Source: Nocardia wallacei
GTDB taxonomy: Bacteria > Actinomycetota > Actinomycetes > Mycobacteriales > Mycobacteriaceae
Direction: 5' to 3'
Length of the DNA stretch: 56,725 nt
Assembly: GCF_029868745.1 (NCBI RefSeq)
Contig: NZ_JARWOP010000376.1
Location: 1-56,725 of the forward strand
A program made the position numbers and the translations under genes. This document shows, piece after piece, positions 44,736 through 52,359 of this stretch (position 1 is its first letter; every line of letters starts with the position of its first letter). The notes below the pieces were generated by a model. It was not told the DNA's origin. It was given only the letters and a program-made list of their open reading frames with translations, and did not search any database.

Positions 44736-45322
44736 CCAGCTACACCATTCCCAATGTCATCGCCCAGCATCCGCGCGGCGAGCGGATCATGGACGTCTAT
44801 TCGCATCTGCTCACCGAGCGGATCGTGTACCTGGGCACGCCGATCGATTCCGGCGTGGCCAACGCGCTCATCGCCCAGTTGCTGCATCTGGACGCCGACA
44901 GTCCCGGTCAGGACATCAACCTCTACATCAACTGCGAGGGCGGCGACCTGTCGGCGATGCTCGCGGTCTACGACACCATGCAGCACGTCCACTCACCGGT
45001 GCTGACCACCTGCGTGGGCCAGGCCATCGGGGTGGGTGCGGTGCTGCTCGCCGGCGGCGCGGCCGGTCGCCGCTCGATGCTGCCGCACACCCGCATCGTG
45101 CTGCACCAACCGGCGGCGCGGGGTCAGGGCGCCATCCCCGACCTGATCATCCAGGCCGACGAGCTGGTCCGGATGCGCACGGAGATCGAGACGATCCTGG
45201 CCGAGCACACCGGTCAGGACGTGGAGACCCTCCGCCATGACACCGACCGCGACCGCGTCTTCACCGCGTCGGCCGCGGTCGAATACGGCCTGGTGGACCA
45301 GATCCTCGGCCGCCGGGATTGA
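44732..45322 (+). CDS. ClpP-like subunit without catalytic serine (ClpR-like)
   Basis: 196 residues, ATG at 44732 overlapping the previous stop. The ClpP fold is clear: RIVYLGTPIDSGVANALIAQ, LYINCEGGDLSAMLAVYDTM, TCVGQAIGVGAVLLAGGAAG, PHTRIVLHQPAARGQG and DRDRVFTASAAVEYGLVDQI. In the nucleophile block the family has G-Q-A-A-S-M-G; here the Ser position is Gly (codon 45029-45031). His and Asp are kept. Without Ser it cannot cut peptides itself. By analogy with plastid/cyanobacterial ClpR it may form mixed rings with its neighbour. Confidence 0.9.
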   Translation: MTSYTIPNVIAQHPRGERIMDVYSHLLTERIVYLGTPIDSGVANALIAQLLHLDADSPGQDINLYINCEGGDLSAMLAVYDTMQHVHSPVLTTCVGQAIGVGAVLLAGGAAGRRSMLPHTRIVLHQPAARGQGAIPDLIIQADELVRMRTEIETILAEHTGQDVETLRHDTDRDRVFTASAAVEYGLVDQILGRRD

Positions 45323-45337
45323 GTATCCGGCCGGTGC

Positions 45338-45850
45338 TCAGGCGGCCGAGGCCATGAGTGTGGGACCCGAATTGCGGTCGCGCTCAGCCCGTTCGGGGAC
45401 GGCGGGCTGGGTGCGGACGATCCGACGTCGCCCGTTCGCCATCTCGATGAGGTCGGCGGGCGACATGCCGGGAGCGCCCGCGAGTGTCGGCAGGGCGCCG
45501 GGCCGCAGGGCGGCGGGGCGAGCCAGGGCCAGGCGGCGCTGACGACGCAGCTCGTCGGCGACCTGTTCGGTGAGACCGCCGAGCGAGGTGCCGAGCGCAC
45601 CCGCCAGCGCGGCGATCATCTCACTGGACGGTTCCTTGCGCCCGCGCTCCACCTCGGAGAGGTACTGCGGCGACACGCCCGCGCGCTTGGCGGTCTCGGC
45701 CAGGGTCTCGCTGTGCTCCTGCCGCAGCGCGCGCAACCGCTCCCCGAGCACCTCGCGCCACAGCGGTTCCCGCACGGCCTCCTGGGGCCGCGCGGGCGAG
45801 CGATCGTCGCGTCCGCCGGGGATCGAATGAAGTCGCGGGTGCTCGGCCAT
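45338..45850 (-). CDS. XRE-family regulator, PopR-like
   Basis: 170 residues. HTH: LRALRQEHSETLAETAKRAG followed by VSPQYLSEVERGRKEPSSEM, the standard XRE/lambda-repressor fold. The rest is Pro/Ala/Arg-rich. The protein ends in Ala-Ala. In Streptomyces, PopR activates an accessory clpP operon and is itself degraded by Clp, with two C-terminal alanines as the signal. Position beside a clpP pair, XRE fold and Ala-Ala end all fit. It converges on the clpP operon (15 bases between stops). The name popR is not assigned because similarity beyond these features cannot be checked here. Confidence 0.85.
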   Translation of the reverse strand: MAEHPRLHSIPGGRDDRSPARPQEAVREPLWREVLGERLRALRQEHSETLAETAKRAGVSPQYLSEVERGRKEPSSEMIAALAGALGTSLGGLTEQVADELRRQRRLALARPAALRPGALPTLAGAPGMSPADLIEMANGRRRIVRTQPAVPERAERDRNSGPTLMASAA

Positions 45851-45938
45851 ACTCCGAGCCTAAGGCCCGGCCGCGGCGGCCCGCCCCCTCATTCCGCTCA
45901 GAGCGTAATCGCCGCCCCCGCAGCCGAACCCGTGCCGT

Positions 45939-46409
45939 TCAGCTGGGGCGGCCGATGGCGGCGGCCATCACTCGCACGGCCGCCACGAGACCGTCGATCA
46001 GCTCGCCCTGCCGGAACGAGCTGAGCGCGGCGGTGACACCGAGCTGGCAGACGCGGTCGTTGACCCGATCGGCGACATCACGGCCGGAGCGGACCTCGAT
46101 GGCGCGGTCGTTCGGCGAGACGGCGATGAGCACCGAGCGCGCCGCCTCCGGAGTGGAAGGAAAGAGCGCCTCGACGCCGGTGGCCGGGTCCGGCCGCAGC
46201 TCACCGATGTAGATGTTGAACCGCACCTTGGTCGCGCGGGTGGCCTCGGTGAGCGTGTTGTCCAGCAGCAGCCGTTCGGTGTCGTTGAACGGCGCCTCGT
46301 TGAACACGTCGCCCGCCTCGTGCACACCGGACACCCGGCCGCTGGTCGTGACGGCGTATCCGCGCGGAAGGTCGGCCTCGACCACCGCGGGCCAATTAGA
46401 ACTTGCCAC
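45939..46409 (-). CDS. DUF5130 domain-containing protein (TPM-like)
   Basis: 156 residues from GTG at 46409. Contains SGRVSGVHEAGDVFNEAPFN, VRFNIYIGEL, SVLIAVSPNDRAIEVRSG and DRVCQLGVTAALSSFRQGEL. The fold resembles the TPM_phosphatase type. The M. tuberculosis counterpart (Rv2468c, from memory) is also next to pepN. The start overlaps the end of ctaJ by 14 bases in another frame, so the two are translationally coupled. Function unknown. Confidence 0.85.
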   Translation of the reverse strand: MASSNWPAVVEADLPRGYAVTTSGRVSGVHEAGDVFNEAPFNDTERLLLDNTLTEATRATKVRFNIYIGELRPDPATGVEALFPSTPEAARSVLIAVSPNDRAIEVRSGRDVADRVNDRVCQLGVTAALSSFRQGELIDGLVAAVRVMAAAIGRPS

Positions 46410-46671
46410 TTGCCCGGCCTCCGATCAGCTCCGCCCCGGATTCGACAGCCGCATGATGCTCATGCGAATGGTCGGCGATGTGGTGACCGTAGACGGTCAC
46501 CTCATCGGTCGCGCTCCACAGCACCGGGTCCGCGGTCCACTTGTCGCCGAGGTTGAAGTGGACCGGCTTCTCGCCGGGCAGCGGTTTGCCGAGATACGAC
46601 AATCCGGCGATCACCGCGTATATCACCAGCGGGATGCCGACAAAGATCAGCACTGTCTCGAGAATGCTCAC
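46396..46671 (-). CDS. ctaJ: aa3-type cytochrome oxidase accessory subunit CtaJ
   Basis: 91 residues from GTG at 46671. One N-terminal membrane helix (ETVLIFVGIPLVIYAVIAGL), then LGKPLPGEKPVHFNLGDKWT and a His-rich tail (GHHIADHSHEHH). This matches the small CtaJ subunit found in the actinobacterial III2IV2 respiratory supercomplex, which is encoded beside the DUF5130 gene and pepN in mycobacteria. Acts in the cytoplasmic membrane. Confidence 0.85.
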   Translation of the reverse strand: MSILETVLIFVGIPLVIYAVIAGLSYLGKPLPGEKPVHFNLGDKWTADPVLWSATDEVTVYGHHIADHSHEHHAAVESGAELIGGRASGKF

Positions 46672-46741
46672 AGCCCAACGGTAGACGATGCGCCCGACCG
46701 GGGTATCGACCGGTGAGCCACCGCGACCCGTGTCGCGTCGC

Positions 46742-48340
46742 TCAGACCAGCCAGGCCGCCGCGTTCACGGGCAGCCGGTTGCCGTCGAGCGGGGCGCTGG
46801 ACAGCAGCACCTCGCCGGGCGGCAGCGGAATCGGCTCGTCGGAGGCGTTCAGCGCGCACACCAGACCGCCCGAGCGGCGGAAGGCCAGGCAACCGGCCGG
46901 GCTGCCGTACCAGTCGAGTTCGTCACCCGCGAATTCCGGTCGCAGCGCACGCATTTCGATGGCCGAGCGATACAGCGACAGCGTCGAGTCGATGCGTTCC
47001 AGCTGCGCCTCGACGGTGAGATCGGCCCACTGCGGCGGTATCGGGAGCCATGACCGGCCGGTGGTGAAGCCGAACGGCGGCCGGTCTCCTTCCCACGGCA
47101 ACGGCACCCGGCAGCCGTCCCGGCCGCGTTCGGTGTGCCCGGACCGCTCCCAGGCCGGATCCTGGAGGACCTCGTCGGGCAGGTCGTCCACGTTCGGCAG
47201 ACCCAGTTCGGATCCGTTGTAGACGAACACCGCGCCCGGCAGCGCCAGTTCCAGCAGCAGCATCGCGCGCGCCCGGTCCACGCCCACGCTGCCGCCCCCG
47301 TAGCGGGTGACCTCGCGCTCGACGTCGTGATTGGACAGCGTCCAGGTGGCGCTGGCGCCCATGGCCGATACCGCGCCCAGCGAATTGTCCACGGCCGCAC
47401 GGATCTTCGTGGCGTCGAAGGGGGTCTCGGCGAGCTGAAAATTGAAGGCCAGGTGCAGTTCGTCGGGCCGCACGTACTCGCCGAAGCGGACGTTGTCCGC
47501 TACCCACACCTCGCCGATCGACACCGCGCCCGGATACTCGTCGACGATCTTGCGCAGTCGCCGGTGGATGTCGTGCACGCCCGGATTGTTGAAGCGCGGA
47601 TCGTCGTCGTCGTGGACGAGCATGCGGGTGTCGACGGTGTCCATGTCCGGCAGGCCCGGCGGTTTGGCCATCCCGTGCGCGACATCGATGCGGAATCCGT
47701 CGATGCCGCGGTCCAGCCAGAACCGCATGGTCTGCTCGAAATCGGCCACGACCTCGGGATTGTCCCAGTTCAGGTCGGGTTGCTCGGGGGCGAAGATATG
47801 CAGGTACCACTGGCCGGGGGTGCCGTCGGGTTCGGTCACCCGGGTCCACGCCGGGCCGCCGAAGACGCTCGGCCAGTTGTTGGGCGGCTCGGCGCCGTCG
47901 GGTCCGCGACCGTCGCGGAAGATGTAGCGCGCGCGTTCGGAACTGTCCGGCCCGGCGGCGACGGCCGCGGTGAACCAGGGGTGCCGGTCGCTGGTGTGGT
48001 TGGGCACCAGGTCCATGGTGACCTTGATCTGCCGGTCGTGTGCCTCGGCGATCACCTCGTCCAGCACCGTGAGGTCGCCGAACATCGGGTCGATGGCGCG
48101 CGGATCGCTGACGTCGTAGCCGCCGTCGGCCATCGGCGAGCGCATCACCGGACAGATCCACAGCGCGTCGACGCCGAGAAGTTCCAGATAGCCGAGCCGA
48201 TCGCGGAGGCCGGCCAGATCGCCGACCCCGTCGCCGGTCGAATCGGCGAACGACCGCGGGTAGACCTGATAGAAGACCGCCGAACGCCACCACGGCCCGT
48301 CCGACGGCGAGGCCTGCTCCCCGGGGGATGAAGCTGTCAC
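46742..48340 (-). CDS. aglA: Alpha-glucosidase, GH13 (oligo-1,6-glucosidase type)
   Basis: 532 residues from GTG at 48340; an in-frame TTG at 48358 would add six residues. GH13 signatures in order: WWRSAVFYQVYPRSFADSTG, LGVDALWICPVMRSPMADGG, VTMDLVPNHTSDRHPWF, FRIDVAHGMA (nucleophile Asp), SIGEVWVADN (acid/base Glu) and TLSNHDVERE (stabilising Asp). The C-terminal beta domain is present. The enzyme hydrolyses alpha-glucosides such as isomaltose or maltose. In M. tuberculosis the matching gene (aglA, Rv2471) neighbours glbO, as here. Confidence 0.93.
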   Translation of the reverse strand: MTASSPGEQASPSDGPWWRSAVFYQVYPRSFADSTGDGVGDLAGLRDRLGYLELLGVDALWICPVMRSPMADGGYDVSDPRAIDPMFGDLTVLDEVIAEAHDRQIKVTMDLVPNHTSDRHPWFTAAVAAGPDSSERARYIFRDGRGPDGAEPPNNWPSVFGGPAWTRVTEPDGTPGQWYLHIFAPEQPDLNWDNPEVVADFEQTMRFWLDRGIDGFRIDVAHGMAKPPGLPDMDTVDTRMLVHDDDDPRFNNPGVHDIHRRLRKIVDEYPGAVSIGEVWVADNVRFGEYVRPDELHLAFNFQLAETPFDATKIRAAVDNSLGAVSAMGASATWTLSNHDVEREVTRYGGGSVGVDRARAMLLLELALPGAVFVYNGSELGLPNVDDLPDEVLQDPAWERSGHTERGRDGCRVPLPWEGDRPPFGFTTGRSWLPIPPQWADLTVEAQLERIDSTLSLYRSAIEMRALRPEFAGDELDWYGSPAGCLAFRRSGGLVCALNASDEPIPLPPGEVLLSSAPLDGNRLPVNAAAWLV

Positions 48341-48464
48341 AAACGCCAATAGTGCCAAAGGTTTCCGGCAAAAGTCGCCCCGGGGGCGCGTGTTGGCGAG
48401 ATCGAGCTAACGTTCAGCGAGAATCGGACACGCTCCGCTCCATGCCCGATTTTTCCGCGTGCCG

Positions 48465-48881
48465 TCAGAGAGGCGAGTTGATCAGCGAATTCGCCGCCAT
48501 CTCGAGGTAATCCAGCAGCGCACGGCGATGTTCGTCGTCGAGCACCTCCGGCTCGATCTCCGCCACGCCGATCCGCATGCAGCGCAACCACGCGTCCCGC
48601 TCGATCGGGCCGATCCGGAACGGCATGTGCCGCATCCGCAGACGCGGATGGCCGCGCTCGTCGGAGTAGGTGCGCGGGCCGCCCCAGTACTGCTCCAGGA
48701 ACATCCGCAGCCGCCGCTCGGCCGGGCCGAGATCCTCCTCCGGATACAGCGGGCGCAGCACCTCGTCGGCGGCCACCTCCCGGTAGAAGGCCGCCACGAT
48801 GCGGTGGAACGTCTCCGCTCCGCCGATCGCCTCGTAGAACGATGTCGCCGTCTGCTCGCCGGAACTCACACTCGCCAGCAT
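48465..48881 (-). CDS. glbO: Group II truncated haemoglobin O
   Basis: 138 residues from ATG at 48881; GTG at 48866 is also possible. Binds haem and O2 and may scavenge NO. Signatures: SFYEAIGGAETFHRIVAAFY, YPEEDLGPAERRLRMFLEQY, WGGPRTYSDERGHPRLRMRH (proximal His at the end), FRIGPIERDAWLRCM with the conserved Trp (G8) of group II, and LLDYLEMAANSLINSPL. Closely resembles mycobacterial GlbO. It lies 124 bases upstream of aglA on the same strand. Confidence 0.96.
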   Translation of the reverse strand: MLASVSSGEQTATSFYEAIGGAETFHRIVAAFYREVAADEVLRPLYPEEDLGPAERRLRMFLEQYWGGPRTYSDERGHPRLRMRHMPFRIGPIERDAWLRCMRIGVAEIEPEVLDDEHRRALLDYLEMAANSLINSPL

Positions 48882-49066
48882 ATCGCCGGGTCCCGGAGCT
48901 CGGCATCCCCGTCGCGCATACCACCCGCGGGTGTCACCACGCGTTCATCGACAGCACAGATGGAATGTGTCAAATCAGCTGGCAAAGGCGTCGGTTCCAT
49001 GGTCAACTGGTTGGCAGTGTCTGCCGAGATACCACACGAAACGGCCCAAACGAATTCGGGGTTCCC

Positions 49067-49762
49067 ATGAAGCAGCGGCAGGGCGCTCGGTCACACGAGG
49101 CCAGAACGCATCGACAACTCCAGCCCGCCGACGTCCACAATCGTGGGTCGGGGGCTACTCCGCTGCATGTCCTTTCCGATAAACGTTCTCATCAGGGTGC
49201 TGCTTGGCCGCACCGCACCATCGAACCCGCGCCCCCGGTGGCCGCGTGGTTGAAGCGCCGGGTGCTGCTTCTGAACGCCACCTACGAGCCGCTCACCGCG
49301 CTCTCCGCCCGCCGCGCGATCGTCCTTCTGATCTGCGACAAGGCCGATACGGTCCACCACAATCCCGAGGGCCCCGTTGTTCATTCCGCGGGCGCGGCCG
49401 TCACCCTGCCGTCGGTGATCCGCCTGCGCAACTACGTCCACGTGCCGTATCGCGCCCGAGTCCCCATGACCCGCGCGGCGCTGATGCACCGCGACCGCTA
49501 CCGCTGCGCGTATTGCGGCGGCAAGGCCGAGACCATCGACCACGTGATTCCCCGCAGTCGCGGCGGTGCCCACTCCTGGGAGAACTGCGTCGCTTCCTGC
49601 GCACCGTGCAACCACCGCAAGGCCGACAAGCTGCTCAGCGAGCTGGGGTGGACGCTGCACCATCCGCTGGTGTCGCCGAAGGGCCCGCACTGGAGGTTGC
49701 TGTCGACCACCGCCGACCTGGATCCGGTGTGGTTGCAGTATCTCGGCGAGGGTGCCGCGTAG
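49067..49762 (+). CDS. HNH endonuclease
   Basis: 231 residues from ATG at 49067, with GGGG five bases upstream. Conserved domain start WLKRRVLLLNATYEPLTALS, then RVPMTRAALMHRDRYRCAYC, IDHVIPRSRGGAHSWENCVA and SCAPCNHRKADKLL: the two Cys-x2-Cys pairs bind zinc and Asp-His plus Asn form the HNH metal site. Actinobacterial proteins of this type (M. tuberculosis Rv2469c) are widespread and probably act in DNA repair or as housekeeping nucleases. It is divergent from glbO, with a 185-base gap that shows no other gene. Confidence 0.92.
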   Translation: MKQRQGARSHEARTHRQLQPADVHNRGSGATPLHVLSDKRSHQGAAWPHRTIEPAPPVAAWLKRRVLLLNATYEPLTALSARRAIVLLICDKADTVHHNPEGPVVHSAGAAVTLPSVIRLRNYVHVPYRARVPMTRAALMHRDRYRCAYCGGKAETIDHVIPRSRGGAHSWENCVASCAPCNHRKADKLLSELGWTLHHPLVSPKGPHWRLLSTTADLDPVWLQYLGEGAA

Positions 49763-49780
49763 GTCGTCGACCTGTCGGGC

Positions 49781-50248
49781 TCACCGCTTCTCCGGCGGCT
49801 GCCCGAGCAGCGGAAATCCCGCGGTCGTCGCGATCGTCGCGAGCGCGCGACGCAAGGCGGTGCGGTCCCGACCGGCCAGTTCCGCGGCGAGTTCGCCGTC
49901 GAGCCGATGCGCGATCTCCGCGCAGGCGGTGAGCAGTTCCCTGCCTCGATCCGTGAGCGACAGCACCTGACGCCGCCGGTCGTCGGGGTCGCGCATCCGG
50001 CGTAGCGCGTCGAGGCTTTCGAGATGGTCGGCCAGCGCGACCACCAGGCTGGGCGCCACTTCCATCCGTACGGCGAGTTCCTGTTGCGACGCCGCGCCGT
50101 CCCCGCTCAGCGCGATCAGCATGCCGACATGCTTCGGCTTGAGATCGAGCTCCGCGACGTGCGCCGCGAACAGGTCGGCGACCTTGGTACCGAGGTAGCC
50201 CAGCCGGAACGTGAGGGTCGCCGGCAACCCCGCATTGACATCGGTCAC
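49781..50248 (-). CDS. MarR-family transcriptional regulator
   Basis: 155 residues. Winged-helix signature: SGDGAASQQELAVRMEVAPS then LVVALADHLESLDALRRMRD and PDDRRRQVLSLTDRG (the MarR wing). It is divergent from a small membrane protein gene, with a palindrome (50271-50293) between. The -35 box of that gene lies inside the first codons here, so promoter activity and the regulator's own expression are interlocked. Confidence 0.94.
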   Translation of the reverse strand: MTDVNAGLPATLTFRLGYLGTKVADLFAAHVAELDLKPKHVGMLIALSGDGAASQQELAVRMEVAPSLVVALADHLESLDALRRMRDPDDRRRQVLSLTDRGRELLTACAEIAHRLDGELAAELAGRDRTALRRALATIATTAGFPLLGQPPEKR

Positions 50249-50263
50249 GAGCCAGATAATACT
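50235..50263 (+). promoter_or_regulatory. Promoter of the small membrane protein gene
   Basis: TTGACA (50235-50240), 17-base spacer, AATACT (50258-50263). The expected start near 50270 abuts the palindrome at 50271. Confidence 0.55.
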
Positions 50264-50270
50264 TCGCGTT

Positions 50271-50293
50271 AATCATTCAGAGACTGAATCATT
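50271..50293. promoter_or_regulatory. Palindromic operator, probably for MarR
   Basis: AATCATTCAG-AGA-CTGAATCATT: perfect inner arms ATTCAG/CTGAAT and near-perfect outer extension. It overlaps the predicted transcription start of the plus-strand gene. Confidence 0.65.
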
Positions 50294-50307
50294 CATGGAG
50301 TGATCAA

Positions 50308-50664
50308 ATGCCTCTCGCGCTCACCCTTCTCAACGTGGCGATTGCCCTCCTCACGGGAGGAGCCGCCGTGCTGGGACTTGTCCGGCCGACCCTGCTGGCA
50401 CCGGCCGGAACCACAGCCTCGCCCGGCGTGACGATGTACGCCCAGGCGTACGCCGCCCGCGCGCTGCCGCTCAGCGCGGTCGCGGTGGCGGTGCTCGTCG
50501 GTGACCTCCACGACGCCCTTGTTCCTGTACTGGCGATCGCCGGACTGGCACAGGTCGGCGACGTGATCATCGGTGCGCTGCAACGCAATTCGGGCATGCT
50601 CGCCGGATCCGCCACGAGTGCCGTCATCCACTTGGGGTCGGTGGCTTGGATCACGGCGCACTGA
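50308..50664 (+). CDS. Small four-helix membrane protein (DUF4267-like)
   Basis: 118 residues, nearly all hydrophobic: helices at about 4-25 (LTLLNVAIALLTGGAAVLGL), 45-65, 70-88 and 98-116. The second helix contains YAARALPLS, seen in DUF4267-type proteins. These are often found beside MarR or TetR regulators and oxidoreductases. Function unknown. It is under the MarR-type operator and may be co-transcribed with the next gene. Confidence 0.8.
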   Translation: MPLALTLLNVAIALLTGGAAVLGLVRPTLLAPAGTTASPGVTMYAQAYAARALPLSAVAVAVLVGDLHDALVPVLAIAGLAQVGDVIIGALQRNSGMLAGSATSAVIHLGSVAWITAH

Positions 50665-50752
50665 AGAGAGCAGTGCTCTTGACTTTATCGGGCGTACCGG
50701 GCATGCTCGATGCAATAGAGATCAGCGCTCACAAAAGCGAAAGGTGCGCACA

Positions 50753-51709
50753 ATGTCCGAACTGCACGTCGTTACCGGGGCCGGGCCCGTCGGCACCACC
50801 GTGGCCGAACAACTCGCCGCCGCCGGGAAGAACGTCCGGATCCTGACGCGCTCCGGGAGTGGCCCGGAGCATCCGCTGATCGAGCGTCGGCGAGTGGATG
50901 TCACTCGGCGCGAAGAACTTTCGGCGGCGGTCGACGGCGCGGTGGCGGTCTATCACTGCACGCACGGCTCCGAGTACGCCGCGCGCACCTGGTGGGCCGA
51001 GCTGCCCGCCGCCGAGCAGACCGTGCTGGAGGTGGCCGGAGCCGCCGGCGCCGTGGTCGTTTTCCCGGAGAGCTTGTACTCCTACGGGCCGGTGAGCCGG
51101 CCGATGACCGAGAACATGCCCCGCACAGCCGATTTCGGCAAGCCGGCCGTGCGGGTGGCGCTGCTGCGGGCGCGTGACGCCTCGCCGACTCCGACCGTCA
51201 GCGTGGCGGCGTCCGACTTCATCGGGCCGCACGTGCGCATGTCACACGCCGGCGAGCGGATGGTCCCGAACATCCTGGCGGGCAAGACTGTTCAGGTCTT
51301 CGGCAAGGCGGATCTGCCGCATTCGTTCACCTACATGCCCGACCTGGCGGCGGCGATGATCGCCGCCGCGGCGAATCGCACGCTGTGGAACTCCTTCCTG
51401 CACGCGCCGACCGCGCCCGCGGTGTCGATGCGCGAACTGGTCGCCGCCCTGGCCGCGGCTGCGGGCGTCCCCGCCCCGAGGGTGCTGGCCGTGCCCGGCT
51501 GGGCACTGCGCACAGTGGGCGTGGTGAACGGCATGATGCGCGAACTGGCGGAGATGAACTACCAGTTCGAGCGCCCCTTCGAGCTGGACTCCACCGCCAG
51601 CGAACGCAAGCTCGGGCTGCGGCACACGCCCTTGGACGAGGTCGCCCGCGGCACCGTCGCCTGGTGGAAAACCGTTGTGGCCCCGGATGATCGGCCAGCG
51701 GCCGCATAG
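50753..51709 (+). CDS. NAD-dependent epimerase/dehydratase (extended SDR)
   Basis: 318 residues from ATG at 50753, with AAAGGTG upstream; the longer frame lies in the previous gene. N-terminal Rossmann loop VVTGAGPVGTTVAEQLAAAG, then VRILTRSGSG and DVTRREELSAAVDGAVAVYH. The active site carries SLYSYG (Tyr-x-x-x-Lys degenerate, Lys missing), so it is probably an atypical SDR with a binding or reductase role. The remainder (SVAASDFIGPHVRMS, HSFTYMPDLAAAMI, FHAP-like) fits the family. A 13-bp palindrome (50667-50679) lies upstream. Confidence 0.88.
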   Translation: MSELHVVTGAGPVGTTVAEQLAAAGKNVRILTRSGSGPEHPLIERRRVDVTRREELSAAVDGAVAVYHCTHGSEYAARTWWAELPAAEQTVLEVAGAAGAVVVFPESLYSYGPVSRPMTENMPRTADFGKPAVRVALLRARDASPTPTVSVAASDFIGPHVRMSHAGERMVPNILAGKTVQVFGKADLPHSFTYMPDLAAAMIAAAANRTLWNSFLHAPTAPAVSMRELVAALAAAAGVPAPRVLAVPGWALRTVGVVNGMMRELAEMNYQFERPFELDSTASERKLGLRHTPLDEVARGTVAWWKTVVAPDDRPAAA

Positions 51710-51713
51710 CCGG

Positions 51714-52286
51714 TCAGCGGTACTCGCTGGCCTGGATCCCCCAGGTGCCGGGCTCGAGGGCCTCGAAGATGTGCGGCTGGTCCCCGGGGTAGCGGACGTA
51801 GTCGCCCGGACGGAGTTCGACCGGGTCGGCGGCCGGGCCCGCCAGGGCACGTCCGGCCGCCAGGATCAGATGCTCGATCTCGCCGCGCGAATGCGGTTCG
51901 GAGCGGCGAGGCAGGCCCGGCTCGGCCGAGACGCGGTAGATGTCGCGGCGGGCGTTCGGCGGACTGGCCGCCAGCAGCGCCACCTGATAATCGGCTTGCG
52001 CCGACGCCAGCACCGGCCCCTCCCCCGCCCGGATCACCCGCACCTGCGGGCGCGGCGGGTCGAGCAGGCGGGAGAACGGAATGCCCAGCGCCACGCACAG
52101 CGCCCACAGGGTCTCGATGCTGGGATTACCGGCGCCCGATTCCAGTTGCGAGAGTGTGGATTTGGCGACACCCGCCCGGCGCGCCACCTCGGTGAGCGAC
52201 AGCCCGGCGCGGGTCCGTTCACGGCGCAGCGCGGCGGCGATGGCCTCCTTCGGCGGGGCGGGCTGGGTGTCGTCGTGCTCGGTCAT
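51714..52286 (-). CDS. XRE-cupin transcriptional regulator
   Basis: 190 residues from ATG at 52286. HTH: LRRERTRAGLSLTEVARRAG then VAKSTLSQLESGAGNPSIET. The C-terminal half is a cupin barrel (PHSRGEIEHLILAAGRALAG, LRPGDYVRYPGDQPHIFEAL). Regulators of this type commonly sit divergent from azlCD amino-acid exporters, as here, and probably sense a small molecule in the cupin. Confidence 0.93.
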   Translation of the reverse strand: MTEHDDTQPAPPKEAIAAALRRERTRAGLSLTEVARRAGVAKSTLSQLESGAGNPSIETLWALCVALGIPFSRLLDPPRPQVRVIRAGEGPVLASAQADYQVALLAASPPNARRDIYRVSAEPGLPRRSEPHSRGEIEHLILAAGRALAGPAADPVELRPGDYVRYPGDQPHIFEALEPGTWGIQASEYR

Positions 52287-52359
52287 GATGGGTTCAGACA
52301 GTACCGGGCGGCGACGGCGCGATTGACGAGCCCGGGTCGTGGCGTTCACTATAGAAGCC

